The notes: generated from the sequence alone by a model not told the origin. 64,000 nt of DNA from Diadophis punctatus similis (GCA_023053685.1 JALIGW010000142.1:69501-133500), one strand, 5' to 3'. Counted from the stretch's first letter, positions 9,932 through 22,373 are shown. Made by a program: numbers and translations.

Positions 9932-10765
9932 AATGGCCCCAACTTACTCAATATAACTTCTATGGAATGAGGTTCCCCCTGATATGGCCCCCAATTTAAT
10001 GGGCTGTGAGAATAATCTAATAATCTAATCTAATAATCAATGGTCAGAGAAAAGAGATCTCGTCCTTCAGAAGGAATGAGAGTGGAGAAAATGTCTCAGA
10101 AAGTGAAGATAAACAGAGGGGAGATATGCTTTCAGACTTGCAAGATTTGGTTACTGTAAACTCACAATAAGGTTATGTTAGTAGACTCTATTCTGACAAG
10201 ATGTTGCTTGATGCATCCCATTGCTGCGTTTTAAAGGTAATGACCATCACTTTGAATTGAGCCAGGAAGCCTAGTGGTAATGAGTGTAGCAATTTTGAAA
10301 ATTGGTATTAGTCTATACTGGGTGGGACTGCTCCATCAGTTGCCTTATTTTACACTAGCTGCAGCTTCTGGGCCACTTCCAAAAAAGCAGTCCCATGCAG
10401 AGCATGATACAATAGTCCAGCTGAATGGGGATGTCAATGTAAAGATTTACTGGAAGTTAACATGGTTCCTAATCTCTGATTTTTCTTTCTGGTTTTGGCT
10501 TACAGCTTCCACAGCTGATGGATTGCCGAAAAGGAAGCTAAAAATCAGGAACTGCGTGTGTATTTGTGTGTGAGAGAGTGTTTAAAAATTGACATTTTAG
10601 AAATCAACCATGGACGTCATTAATAATGGCCTTTATGCAATCAATTAGATATAAATATGAAGAAACAACACTGGTGGAAAGAGGCTATTTTGCTTGAACA
10701 GTTTTGCCACCACCTACTTCCCAGCTGCTATTTTATGTAATGAAAGGGTTTCCAGTGCAAACCAT
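9932..10765. other. Unique sequence, nothing recognised
   Basis: A short TAATC tandem run sits near 10013-10040. The 99-codon plus frame at 10274-10573 has no motif that I recognise. Confidence 0.5.
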
Positions 10766-10835
10766 AGAAAGAAAAGAAAAGAAAAGAAAAAAGGAAGGAA
10801 GGAAGGAAGGAAGAAGAAAAAAGAAAGAAAGAAAG

Positions 10836-10918
<83 letters not shown>

Positions 10919-11033
10919 GAAGGAAGAAAGGAAAGAAAGAAAGAAAGAGAAAGAAAGAAAAAAAGAAAAAGAAAGGGAAGGAAGGAAGGAAGGAAGGAAG
11001 GAAGGAAGGAAGGAAGGAAGGAAGGAAGGAAGA
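10766..11033. repeat. Compound GAAA/GGAA microsatellite
   Basis: About 268 bp of almost pure purines: AAAAG runs, GGAA block (10794-10811), long GAAA array (10822-10918), mixed stretch, then a second GGAA array (10979-11032). All open frames over it (Lys/Glu/Arg-rich on plus, Ser/Phe/Leu-rich on minus) are artefacts. Confidence 0.98.
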
Positions 11034-13789
11034 TTTCAATAAGAAGGAGCATGATTTCTAACATGTTTTGCTATAAAGGATGTGCATTGAGAGACCTATA
11101 AGAAGTTGTCAATGTTTCTAACAGAGGTATTTCCAAGAAATAACAGAGGATATGTAGACTGACCATATGTAAGAAAGAGCAGGCTGGTGAGTTTTTCCTA
11201 ACTTTCTATAAGGCATTGTCATCTAGAGTTTTAAAATTCCACATTCTACCAGGTCTTCAAAAACAGAGAACCCCTTTTCATTATTGTATTTGTGTGCATG
11301 GACTGAACCGGAGACTCTTGACTTGTCAAAAGAAACCAATTCTGCTGTAAAATAAGTATGATTCTCATCCACGTTCATGGCTTCTGTCTCATGTTAGGTC
11401 GCATGCATTGTTTAACCAGGCCTGACTTAAAGGACGAAAGAAAATGGGACGATCAAAATGAACTACTGTATAGATAAGCTAGAAATGATAGCTAGATTCA
11501 CAAGTCGTTTCACATATACTAAGTTAAGGCTAGCACCCAATGTGGCAAATGTGAACACTTCTCTTGATGCCCAGAAGGCTCATTGAACTCTTAACCCTCC
11601 CCAATGCACGTGTGTATTATAGATACAATATGCGTAATATACAACCTTTTTAAAAGTGAGAGTGATGCACTGCAGAGCCCTCTGCCAGCTTCCAATGTCA
11701 ACTTTATTTCCAAGAAGTCCTCCGGGATCCATATAAGTCTTTATTTTTATTCTAGGAAAATAAAAATAATGGTAGCGACAGCCTGGTGCTTACTTTGCTT
11801 TGGATTTAGTCCCACCAGCTAAGGAAAAAAAAAAGACAAATTTTAGCTAAGATGAAAAAGAACATCTGGAGAACTAAAAAGGGGAAATGGTAGCAACTTC
11901 GCCACTTTCTTTATCATTTTGTCTCCCATAAAAGACACGATCGTTCCATGTAGCGACCATTTATCAAAGTGATCGTAACATGCTTTTAAAATTCAAAATG
12001 CTGTTCATTTGTGCCTTCAAAATTCCTCCAGAAAGTTCAGCCTATCATAAATGGAATTATATATAAGTTGACAGCCATAATAATTAATTTTTTAAAAAAC
12101 CCTTAAATCCAACCATGTACTTTCTGCTTAGTGAAGATCAAGCTCTTTTATTTCCTGAACACAAAAGAGGGCTGCTAAATATAAAATAAGCCAATTTGTG
12201 TTCTACTAGAGACAAAAGATTAGCTCCCAGGAAGTCTGCATGCTAGAATGAGATGCTGACAGAATTTGATACAACTCCGGGCAAACCCATCACACAGAAG
12301 ACATCTGCTAAGATTATGGCATCTTCTGGAATTTCTAAGGATGAGAACATACAGAGAAACAAAATAATTATTATTTTGACTTTCATCTTCATCTTTTGTT
12401 TACAAAAGGAAATCCAGATGCCTTTAGGCGGTAGCTGCATCCTGTGATAAAAGAATGACCATCAACTCATTGCTCATCATTCCATTATCCATGAGAGAGA
12501 AAAATAAAAAGGACATTCAGAAAGTAACAAACATGATAACTATGAAACAGGAAACATTCTCATACTGTTTCCCATGAGAAATTCTGCTCCCAAGTTGCGT
12601 TGTCATTCTTTGATATGCAAAGGGATTTCTCAATATACTTCCTGAAAATTCTCTACTGAGTATCTGACACACGCAGCCAAATTGTCATGGCTGAAGAAAA
12701 ATCAATGTGCTATTGTGTCTTCTACACTCATGAAAATCCAACTTGTAAAGACAACAGAAATGGTCACATCATTGTAAGATCAGGAATGTTTGCTGAGACA
12801 ATGGTAGTTTTACCCAAGCAGTATCAATTATGGGATGAGAATTGATAGCACTGGAGAAGAGAGCTTGCCCTGTATGGATATTCCTACACCCAAGTAAGCT
12901 GCAATAACCTACACTTGGAGCTAGATATTGCTTCTCCATTATATTATTTCTCCATCGCCAGCTGGGCCAAAAGAATAAAGAAAACAGGTCCCATTTCATT
13001 GAAACAATGGCACTGATTTGGAAAACAATTGCATTGGTTTGAGACAACCAATCAGACCAAATGTCCCAAATGGATTTAATCCAAATCAGACTCATTGGAA
13101 CATGAAACCACATGTGTATCTCACAAAGGGTACCTGAATTGATCCAATTTGACCTGGAAATGAATCAAACCAATCCAGCCATTTGTCAAATTGATTCAAT
13201 ATTTTGTGAATTCGTGCAGAGTAGAGCTAACAGATCTGAGCTGAACAAATCTAGACAACCACTGGATGGGCATCAAAGAGCTAGATATTTCTGCATCTCT
13301 TTGAGCAGAAGTTATCCAGCCCTGGAATTTCTTCATTTAAAAGAAACCCACTGGGAATCCTGACCTAGTGATAGAAAAACAGCTGCATTTGAATGGGGGT
13401 TTCTCCCCAATTTCTTACAGAATCCCATGAAGTTATTGCGGAGCTCCAGTGTTCCCCCTGAAAACCGCAATGTAGAGATTGGCTGGATTTTTAAATTCTA
13501 GAGTTTGTAGCCTTAATACTGAGTATTTGCACTGGACGGTTGGGTGATCCTTTCAACACAACTGAATCTCCAAATCTGGCCAGCCAGATATCTCCAGAAA
13601 CCAATAAACAGGGTCTAAAGGCCATAGGGTTTTCCATGATGATTTGTACCGAATCAAGACAAAGCTCTTAGATTGTGTGCCACGGACCATGGCTAATGAC
13701 AGACCAAATTTCCTGGTGACAATTTGTCTCCATCTATTATAGCCAGACATTCTGGAAAATATTATATTAATGTTACAATCAATATCAAT
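11034..13789. other. Long unique stretch, nothing recognised
   Basis: 2.7 kb without a transposon that I can identify. Open frames of 60-114 codons occur on both strands, for example 12243-12440 minus, 12769-13113 minus and 13112-13363 plus. None has a motif I recognise, and I could not pair any with splice sites convincingly. The low repeat density is unusual for this window. Confidence 0.5.
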
Positions 13790-14850
13790 CTTCTCCTTGG
13801 CAGGTACAACATGGTAGGCTGGTACATTTGGATTTATTTGGCTGGCATAGGGCCTATGCCTGAAAATCATATTCAATGCAATTTTAGGTAAGAGCTTACC
13901 CCAGGCTAAACTGTGTTTTAGCAAGACCATAGTCCTTAGAATAGAATATGGCTGTACGTATTGACGACTAATACTGGCTTTAGATCTCATGAAGCCTTGG
14001 ACGCAGGGGAAGCAATGGGAGGATAGACATCCCAAGGACCTTCCCATGCACCCACAATTTCCTTAATAAAGAAAAGAAATAATCCCTTTTACTCACAATT
14101 TGGAATTCTGGGAAAGTTGAACCCCAATCATCTGCAAGCCATCGCAGTGGGAGAGCTGCTGTCCCAACTTAAATAAATCCCATTCATCATAATTAATAAA
14201 AAAAACACATAAGAATTTCATTTGGTAATAGCTTCATAAAAATTGCATTAACAGTTTCCCCCGAAACAAAAATGAGTAAAATGGTAGAAATGAATAGATA
14301 AATCCACAAATGTCTGGATTTATATCCCTGTGTATTCAGCTATGGTTCTAGTGCTGAACTTCAGAATTGCCACTTCCTTTCTTTTCCAATCTGCTGATTG
14401 TGTTCAGAAGCTTCTTGGCAGGTACCAGATGGTAAAACTGGGGCATTTGACTCTATTTAGTTGGATGGAGTCTATGCAGTGGTGAAATCTACTTACCTTC
14501 CCTACCGGTTCGGAAGCGCGTGCTCTGCGCGCGCGCATGTGCCACCGCCGTGCATGCTTTTTTACCCTCTGCGCATGCGCAGAAGGCTTTGTGCATGCAC
14601 AGAGCATTAAAAACAAGAAAATGGCGACATCTGAGCGGGTGCGCAAAGCCTTGTGCCGCCGCCACTACCGGTTCTCCTAAACACCGGTTGCCGCCGCTAC
14701 CGGTACGTCAGAACCAGAGCGTACCAGTAGGATTTCACCACTGAGTCTATGCCTGAAAATTATCTTCAGTGCATTTTGGGATCAGAGCTCACCAAAAACC
14801 ATACAACCCTCCTTAATTGGGCAGAAACCATTTGAAATGTAAAACATCAT
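13790..14850 (+). repeat. Diverged direct duplication, second copy split by a hAT
   Basis: Copy 1 (13795-13910) and copy 2 (14413-14476 plus 14744-14800) share CTTGGCAGGTAC, ATGGTA, CATTTGG/ACTCTATTTAG/TTGG, then GCCTATGCCTGAAAAT/TCATATTCAATGCAATTTT and AGAGCT. Both are in the same orientation about 615 bp apart. Copy 2 is opened by the hAT at 14477-14743. The unit is not recognised. A 164-codon minus frame (13553-14047) spans copy 1. Confidence 0.6.
14477..14743. mobile_element. hAT non-autonomous element (CAGTGGTGAAATC type)
   Basis: 267 bp with a perfect 8-bp TSD agtctatg (14469-14476, 14744-14751). Ends are CAGTGGTGAAATC and GATTTCACCACTG. The core has inverted GCGCATGCGC-type blocks and ACCGGTT motifs shared with the other members (15844, 18613, 33204, 36877, 41695, 45385, 46218, 52229, 59538, 61701). 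Confidence 0.93.
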
Positions 14851-14851
14851 G

Positions 14852-15835
14852 AATACAGATGAAAATAAAATACAGGAAACTATCCAAACTTAGGATGTTA
14901 TTGATTTCAATGGAGCAAGTATGGCGGAGGAGGAGGACTTTTTTAGGAGCATAGTCCACACGTGGAAATGTCTGACCAAAAGTATCATCTTTTTCTTTCT
15001 TTAATCAAATAAAGTGTTTAGGCTGCATTTTTAGACTTGAATCAGCAACTTTCTGAGGGCCATAAGCAGACTTAGCACAAGGGAGGAGAGCAAAATTGCA
15101 GTGGATGGCGTAAGAGGAAAGTGGGTGGAATGCATCACACCTGGCTGAGGTCAGGATTTCCTGTTTATGTTCTGATGGAGTTGGGGAGGGGGATCCCTCT
15201 TTGTTACCAACAAGAGGCACACTTTTCATGTGTTTCCTGCCCCAAATAGCAGGAAACCACACCAACAGCTTTCAGCAATCAGTGTTGGAGGGACTGAAAA
15301 GTAAACAAGAGGCATATGCTCCCCATGCTAGATGTAGATACATGATAGGAATAACCTGCTTGTTGGGCTTGTATAGGATTGCACTGTTAATCACTCAAGA
15401 TGTTGTTCTCATATTGGTATCCTCTGGCAACAAGGCCTTGTTAAGGCCCTTTCTCAAGTCCATCTGCGACAAAAACCACAACGTGCTCTTTGGACCATAA
15501 ACAAAAGCACCTGAGGCTCCGTTTCTGCCCTTTCTGTTTTTTTCTTAAATTTCTGTTCATGCAAGGCTATAAATAACAACATAAAGAGCCTAACCTTCTG
15601 TGGAATAAGAAAGTCAAAATAAAAGGCCTTCTTTCTTGGCTTGCAATTTTAGCACCTGTTTTTTTTCTCCGTAACTGAATATGCTCGAAAACTCTCTTCC
15701 TCCACCTACTACTTTCCTGATGAGACCATCACTCTTAGAGTTTTTCACCAGCAAGGCTGATGAACAGATGGGAGATGTAGTTCCAGTTTAAATGGGATAG
15801 GTTGGTTTTAAAGAATCTACAACCCTAATTATAAG
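14852..15835. other. Unique sequence, nothing recognised
   Basis: Opposed open frames of 86 and 99 codons at 15005-15265 (minus) and 15201-15500 (plus) have no recognisable domain. Confidence 0.5.
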
Positions 15836-15843
15836 TTCTGTTT

Positions 15844-16086
15844 CAGAGGTGGGTTCCTCCCGGTTCGCACCGGTTCTATAGAACCGGTAGTAAACCGATG
15901 GTGATGTCACGGAGCCAGTTCTGTCGGTGCCGGTCTGTGGACGCAGCCATCTTTTTGTTTAGCTCCCCCCACCCTATTTTTTGCTGGTTTTTGCTTATGC
16001 TCATGCGCATGCGCGGAAGCTGAGTTTTCGGCACGCAGCGTGGGAGGAAGCAAACCGGCGGCGAGGTAAGTTAGAATCCACCCCTG
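15844..16086. mobile_element. hAT non-autonomous element (CAGAGGTGGGTTCC type)
   Basis: 243 bp with a perfect 8-bp TSD ttctgttt (15836-15843, 16087-16094). Ends are CAGAGGTGGGTTCC and CCACCCCTG. Contains paired ACCGGTTCTATAGAACCGGT, an 18-20-base perfect palindrome, and CATGCGCATGCGC. Confidence 0.93.
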
Positions 16087-16094
16087 TTCTGTTT

Positions 16095-16655
16095 ATGTTG
16101 TGGTAACAATCACCTCTCAATTCAATTCATCCCCTTAGTAGATCTTGAAGATCACATTCCAAGTTGGATTCTGAGGCAGGAGAATATGAAAATGATCTTC
16201 CTATGCTTTAGCAATCATGCAAACAAGAATGGGATTGTTGGCTTTGGTGCATGGAATCCACTAAACCATCAGTGGGAGGTAACATCTTAAAGGCAGATCC
16301 AGCTGAGCTAATCTGGAACTGCACATGAATTGCATGGCTTATTTCCCCTGGCAGATGTTCTTGTTTTTTAAACTACATTGGAGAAGTTACCCTCTTCTAG
16401 GTTCCCTCCATAGAAGTCCTGGTGGAGAAAAAAAAATTAGCAATGCATCTTGTAAATCATGACTATATATAAATAAATGCTCTATATAAAGGTGGGAGTA
16501 CTTTCCTTGTGATATGCATTTTTTCCCCAGCCAGCTGTTACCTTAATATGCATATTTGATTTTTGATATCTTTTTTGCTACCTTTCCTCTTCCTTATTTT
16601 CACCCCTTAATTCATCTTAAATGACCAGACTAGTGTTGGAAGGGGACCGGAATTA
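16095..16655. other. Unique sequence, nothing recognised
   Basis: No repeat or gene recognised between two mobile elements. Confidence 0.5.
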
Positions 16656-16657
16656 TA

Positions 16658-17055
16658 CAGGTAGTCCTTGTCTTACATCAGTTCATTTAGTGACTGTTTG
16701 AAGTTACAACGGCACTGAAAAAAGTGACGTATGACTGTTTTTCACATGGCCATTACAACTGTTGCAGCATCCCCATGGTCACGTGATCAAAACTCAGATG
16801 CTTGACAACTAGTACACATTGATGACAGTTGCGGTGTCCTGGAGTCATGCGATCCCCTTTTGCGACCTTCTGACAAGCAGTGTCAATGGGGAAGCCAATT
16901 CACTTAACAACCGTGTTACTAACTTAACAACTGCAGTGATTCACTTAACAACTGTGGCAAGAAAAATCATAAAATGGGGGGAAACTCACTTAACAATGTT
17001 TCATTTAGCAACAGAAATGTTGGATTCAATTGTAGTTGTAAGTCTACAATTTTTA
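16658..17055. mobile_element. TA-flanked element (pogo/Tigger-like ends)
   Basis: Starts CAGGTAGTCCTTGTCTTAC after TA (16656-16657). The interior is the family body (GGCACTGAAAAAAGTGAC, CACGTGATCAAAACTCAG, ACTTAACAACTG repeats). The right end is decayed (ATTGTAGTTGTAAGTCTAC at about 17032-17050). Best intact relative is 60662-61042. Non-coding. Confidence 0.8.
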
Positions 17056-17440
17056 GACCAAGGGTCTAGACAAGTTAAGAGAAATGTTGAGGTGAAAAAA
17101 ACTGATAAGAAAAAACCCCACTATTCTATATCTCAGATACAAAAGATGTAGCACTTAAAATCTGTCGACTACCAGTCCCATATAACTTGACTGAAACTTT
17201 TGATTTCCTTCTAAAAGCGAGGAAGGCAGACAAGCAAACTGAACCCAGAAGTGAAGTGGAAAATGAGCAAGCATTTTTCTATGCGAATCAAAAACTGCTG
17301 TCCTTTTCCCTTTTCTGTCAGCCCGATGCACAAATAAATTCTTCTCTGGTCAAAAGCCAATACTAACACAAATTATTTTCTATAGAAAGGAGAAAGAAGG
17401 GACACATCACCTTGGGCATTGCAGACATTTATTTAAAGAA
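17056..17440. other. Unique sequence, nothing recognised
   Basis: Short stretch between two repeats with no recognisable feature. Confidence 0.5.
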
Positions 17441-18205
17441 GAATATTTGTAGCTCAGGATTGAACTGTGGGGTCCTTGGTGCTCTCTGAGCTTGGTTTTT
17501 TTCTTGCAGATGTTTCATTGTCCAAACTAAGTACGAGGGTGAGTCAAAATGTAATGCCATTTTCTTTATTTCAGGTGACGTTTTTGATAAAAATACCTGA
17601 ATTTTTTTCCCAGTTATAAATGATTATATCATTTAGGTTCTGAAATATTTTGTTTGTTACTTTTTAGGATTTTAGACTCGCAAAGAAAATTCAAAATGGC
17701 TGCCCCCTTAGAGTTGCGTCAAAAACAAAGAGCAGTGATTGAATTCCTTGTTGCTGAGGGGGAAACACCTGTGAACATTCACAGACAATTACAAAATGTG
17801 TTTGAGGACAATACAGCCCCATGAAAGAGGGTTTGAGAGGCAAACATTATTCCAGTGATGAGGAAGTGAAAACTGCAGTGAAGAAGTGGTTCAAAGAACA
17901 GTCAACAAAATTTTACGAGGCAGGGATACATGCTCTCATTTGAAGGTGGAACATTGCTATTGAGAGAAATGGTGACTATGTTGAGAAGTAGGGATGTGAT
18001 CCACAGAGGACCAGCTTCATTTTGAAGTATGGTTCTGTGTTGGTAATTATACCTGCCCTAAAGAAAATGGCATTATGTTTTGACTCACCCTCGTATCTGG
18101 TTACCTGATCATCAGCTAGCACTGATAATGTTATCTAGTTTGGAGTAATGAAACATCTGCAAGAAAACAACCAAGCTCAAAGAGCACCAAGGATGCCTCA
18201 GACAT
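17441..18205. repeat. Palindromic dispersed repeat split by a mariner
   Basis: The left arm (about 17441-17531) reads GGGGTCCTTGGTGCTCTCTG...CTTGCAGATGTTTCATT. The right arm (18096-18197) ends with the inverse, AATGAAACATCTGCAAG...AGAGCACCAAGGA. Relative at 50155-50362 includes the same arms and the flank TTTGTAGCTCAGG. The arms are separated by the mariner at 17534-18093. Superfamily unknown. Confidence 0.75.
17534..18093 (+). mobile_element. Mariner with internal deletion
   Basis: 560 bp with CGAGGGTGAGTCAAAA ends and TA duplications (17532-17533, 18094-18095). The plus frame from 17696 gives MAAPLELRQKQRAVIEFLVA...NIHRQLQNVFEDN, the N-terminal helix-turn-helix region of a mariner transposase. 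At about 17818 it jumps directly to the C-terminal part (GKHYSSDEEVKTAV...RWNIAIERNGDYVEK), which contains at least one stop. The catalytic core is missing. It is the reference for reading the fold-back at 3482-4071. Confidence 0.9.
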
Positions 18206-18361
18206 TTATTTCAAAGAATCTGCTTCCTGGTGGATATGGATGAGAATATCAAGTTCCACTGAGAGATTGTTCCAAGTTCCACTAGGTAGAGAGTGGTCAT
18301 TAACTCAGATTAAATATAAACATAAAAATAAAAGGGACAAAAGTGAGTAGGGTTCCATTAT

Positions 18362-18595
18362 GAGCCGCGGTGGCAAAGTGGTTAGAGTGCTGTACTGCAG
18401 ACTACTTCTGCTGATTACCGGCTGCCTGCAATTTGACAGTTCAAATCTCACCAGTTGAGGTTGACTCAGCCTTCCATCCTTCCGAGGTGGGTAAAATGAG
18501 GACCCAGATTGTTGGGGGCAATATGCTGACTCTGTAAACTGCTTAGAGAAGATTGTAAAGCACTGTAAAGCAGTATATAAGTGCTATTGCTATTA
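18362..18595 (+). mobile_element. tRNA-derived SINE (plus strand)
   Basis: Starts GAGCCGCGGTGGCAAAGTGG (box A) with box B GTTCAAATCTCACCAG at about 18441, then the family body to TATAAGTGCTATTGCTATT. Diverged relative to 20815 and 58243. Confidence 0.9.
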
Positions 18596-18612
18596 TATTT
18601 TGTATCTTATCC

Positions 18613-18888
18613 CAGTGGTGGGTTCCTACCGGTGCAGCCCACTCTGTCGTCCCGGTAGCGGACCGCCGATTGCGCAATTTGCACGCAACGGCTCCGGTGC
18701 CGTCTTTGCCGGTCCGTCGCACGGTGCCATCTTTTGTTTTCAAATTTTTGGCCTTTTTTTTCTTCCTGTGTATGCGCAGAAGCAAAATCGCATGAGGGGA
18801 CACGCAGGCGTAGCGAGTGTGTGCATGCGCAAAACGTGATGATGCACACGCAGCGCACCGGTAGGCAGGTAAGAGGAACCCGCCCCTG
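18613..18888. mobile_element. hAT non-autonomous element (CAGTGGTGGGTTCC type)
   Basis: 276 bp with a perfect TSD tcttatcc (18605-18612, 18889-18896). Ends are CAGTGGTGGGTTCC and AACCCGCCCCTG. GC-rich interior with CCGATTGCGCAATTTGC, shared with 59538 and 61701. Confidence 0.94.
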
Positions 18889-18896
18889 TCTTATCC

Positions 18897-20704
18897 ACTA
18901 TCATAGTTGAGACCTCCTGAGAAACCAGGAGTGCAAGTTTCAAAGACAGCTTCTTAATTAACTCTAATTAATAGAGTTTGCCCATAAACTAGCGTTGAGC
19001 TGAAATTCTGAGCACTAGATTGCATCACTGGAAGCATCTCATATGGGAGGAACTTGGATGGCAAAACTCAGCATCTCATGTGGGAGGAACTTGGGTGGCA
19101 AAACTCAGCCCATGGGAAAGGTGTGGTAGAATTACCCAGGTACAATGAACCACCCCGATAGTATAATATCAAGGAAGAATGTCTTCCCTATGGCAAAAGG
19201 TCAGACAGCTCTATATAAACACAATGTTTATGAGAGTTTGTAGGCTTAAATGCAGGAATCTACAAGAACGGTGGTGATGAAATCTACATAAACATTCAGA
19301 TTTATTTTTATTTAGATAAAACTATCATTGTGACAAGCAAAACTAATCCCGGAACTAAGGCTGGTTGTTATGTCTGCTTGATAAAATATTTCCCGAGATT
19401 TATAAAATAAGACCTAGCTCCATAGGATGTTACAGAACAAAACTTTTCCTTCTTTGGCTCTGTTACTAAACAGATTTAACCAAGAAATTGGGCATCCAGA
19501 GGAATGATTTTTTTTTTTAAAAAAAAATTCAGGTTGGCAGTTGTGACCATGTGATCAACTCCGGCACCTTGTGTACGTGTTTCAACAGATTAAAAAGGGG
19601 ATGGGGCTTTGACTTGATGGTTGTGACTGCTGTCTTGATTTTTTGAGGGCAATCATGACCACCACTCCCCACCCCAATGCCTCTGCTAACCATAAGAACA
19701 GACATCATCAATGCCCTTGTAAGCCATTATATCAATAGGTATTAGTCTGAACAAAGTCTCATGATTTATGGATGTTGCAAAGTGAATTGGATGTCCTTTG
19801 TTTCAAGGAAAGGATTAGAAACCTTTAAAATAGTATAGCTTTGCTTGGGAGCTACATTACTACAAACCTTTATGCGACAATTTCTTATTTGCGATACCAT
19901 CCTATCCATCTATCATGAGGTAAGTTCCATTCAATTTAGTAGAACGTCCTAACAAAGGAAGTGGGTATAAAATTGAGTGTGATGTAAACATTTGAATTTC
20001 TATATATTTGGATGTTAAAATTAAAACATAAATTGATGTCAATTTTAAGAAATAAAAGACACGTACTGTATATACCCAACAGAAGGCCTTATACTCAATC
20101 TACAGACTTGATACAAACCTCTTAAAACAATTCTCACTGCATAATCCTATAACAATCCCTAAGACATTCCAAATATATAACTAAATCCTCATCAAATATA
20201 ATGGGTTTGAAGCGACAGACAGTAAACAATTATAGAAGGAACAAAACACAATAATACAAACTCCTCCCACCCATTCTTAAATGGATCCATTTTGTTTCTT
20301 CCTATATTAAGATATAAAAAAATTGACAGCAATTCACAAAGCTAAATCGTTTAACAAGAAAAAAAGAATAGATTTATAAACCAAAGGTTTGGTTTACAAA
20401 TATTAAAACAGTAGGATTGAATAGCTCAGCTTCCTCCAAACTACTGCCTTCAAGATATCTTAGGCTACACTTTCCACAGTGGAGCCAGCAGGCAGGAAAA
20501 GACTGGCTTAGCTCATTGGCATAGCTATACCAAAGCTAGCACAGTCCTCTGTGACCCCCAAAATTTCCTTCTTCGTGTGTCTTAGACTTGGACTATTGGA
20601 TTCAAATGGACCTAAGTCTGGACATGTCTGTCAAGATGTTATTTTACAAAGGAACAATGTCTTGTATATTGATCTGAAAAATCTATTAGCCATTTCCAGG
20701 TCTT

Positions 20705-20708
<4 letters not shown>
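18897..20708. other. Unique sequence with one short tandem duplication
   Basis: No transposon recognised across 1.8 kb apart from the duplicated 37-mer at 19033-19106. The long run TTTTTTTTTTAAAAAAAAAA lies at about 19508-19528. No supported gene. Confidence 0.5.
19033..19106 (+). repeat. 37-bp unit repeated twice
   Basis: GCATCTCATATGGGAGG...GCAAAACTCA is followed directly by a copy with two substitutions (ATATGGG to ATGTGGG, GGATGG to GGGTGG). Confidence 0.9.

Positions 20709-20769
<61 letters not shown>
20709..20769. repeat. (CA)n microsatellite
   Basis: About 30 uninterrupted CA dinucleotides. Alternating purine-pyrimidine DNA of this length can adopt Z-form. Confidence 0.99.
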
Positions 20770-20771
<2 letters not shown>

Positions 20772-20814
20772 CTTTCCTTTCCCTCTTATTCTTGACTTAT
20801 CTTTAATAAGATAA

Positions 20815-21036
20815 GAGCCGAGGTGGCGCAGTGGTTAAAATGCAGAACTGCAGTTCAGCAGTTCAGCTGTTCAAATCTCACCGGCTCAAGGTTGACTCAG
20901 CCTTCCATCCTTCTGAGGTCGGTAAAATGAGGACCCAGATTGTTGGGGGCAATAAGCTGAACTCTGTAAACCGCTTAGAGAGGGCTGTAAAGCACTATGA
21001 AGCGGTATATAAGTCTAAGTGCTATTGCTATTGCTA
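20815..21036 (+). mobile_element. tRNA-derived SINE, best-preserved copy
   Basis: GAGCCGAGGTGGCGCAGTGG start with a clear box A, GTTCAAATCTCACCGG box B at about 20870, then body and tail GTGCTATTGCTATTGCTA. ATAAG-like sequence on both sides (20806-20812, 21037-21042) may be a short TSD. Confidence 0.93.
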
Positions 21037-22338
21037 TAATAAGGTCAGGGTACCTCTTTTTCCTGGCCCACCGCCCTGAAAACACAAAATACAGGTTTAC
21101 TAAGTAGTCTGCTTAAAGCTGACAGGCATTGCACAGCACAGGCCCTCCACCTGTCCATTTTTAGAGGACTATTGAACCTGGGTTTAGTGTTCTTCCAAAA
21201 GAATGTTAAACCCAGGTTTAAATGGAGTGGTGGCTCTAATCACTGACAGCCATGTGGGAGGGAGGTTGTACATTGCAGTGGGAGAGAAATACCCCCTGCA
21301 TTGTAAAATAGGGAATGGAGCATAGGGATGTCTCTCTCCCACTGTACCCCATAGCCCCCTCCGTACTTCTCAGCTGATTGGATACAAGGGGCTTAAACCT
21401 AGAAAGAATCTAGGTTAAACCCCAATAAGTGGTCATTCTAAGGTCTGAAAGATGCATGCAGTATGACATCATGGTGTTTCATAAGTAAGGTCCAAAGAGA
21501 AAGATAAATACTACATAAGGAAAGCTATCTCTACTGGGTTCTTTTTGACCCATACATGTAGACCAGTTTGTTCTATTAAAAATGATTTGCTGATTTTCAA
21601 AACTAGATTTTCTTTATCCTAACCATGTCTATTAAGATGCAGGCAGTCATACTGAGTTCAGTGGGATTTCATTGCAAGGCACGGAGGATTGCAGCCATGC
21701 TTTGATCTCAGGGCAGCAGATGTATTAGAGAGGTGACTCAGATATTTTGAGTGACTGCATAGAATATTTTGGCAGATTGTATTTGCTATGCATGAAAACA
21801 GCTGTTCGGACCTGTCTTCCCTTATTTGCAAAGTCTTAAAACTAAAGAAGCACATTTCTTTTTGGTATCACTCAAATCACACCACTAGAATTGGGCTACA
21901 TAATGTATCTAAAATCTCCTTCAAAGTGCAGGCTAAATCTCTACTTTCTTATCTCTTGAATTTTACTTGGGAGTAAGTTCCACTGGTGTCCATAGGGCAT
22001 GGCAGTGTTCTTGTTCTAGACAGTAAGTTAAATATCCAGAGTTCCACTTCCTTCAGGCAGAACCACCCCAAGGATGCTATGAAGTTAGCATGACTCAACC
22101 CTCTGCAGCTCAAATTCCATTTACTGGGGGGGGGGGGGAATTGATCTGGCAGGATTTTTTTTAAAAAAGTAAATGTGCAGGCATGTCAGTGCTTGTCAAA
22201 GCATTTCCCTTTCCTTCTCCTAATTACAAAGAATCCTGTTTGATACCTTAGATGATTCTGCGCAACGACACCGTGATATGCCTCTCACCACTGTTGCAGG
22301 AGGCTTATGTAACCCATTTATGCTACAAATTGGTTTAG
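21037..22338. other. Unique sequence with two stem-loops
   Basis: Inverted pairs AACCTGGGTTTA/TAAACCCAGGTTT (about 21174-21219) and GGGGCTTAAACCTAG/CTAGGTTAAACCCC (about 21388-21424) could form hairpins; they may mark a decayed palindromic transposon. A G tract of 13 lies at 22126-22138. No gene recognised. Confidence 0.5.
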
Positions 22339-22373
22339 GCAGAAAAGAAAGAAAAGAAAGAAAGAAAGAAAAA

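Noticed and set aside
10694..11101. Lys/Glu/Arg-rich and Phe/Leu/Ser-rich proteins of 100-135 residues
   Set aside because: They are translations of a GAAA/GGAA microsatellite in several frames.
13553..14047. 164-codon minus-strand frame as a gene
   Set aside because: No recognised domain, no splice or promoter support, and it overlaps a duplicated non-coding block.
18613..18888. CpG-island promoter
   Set aside because: The GC-rich patch is a hAT element with defined ends, repeated several times in the window, and no gene starts next to it.
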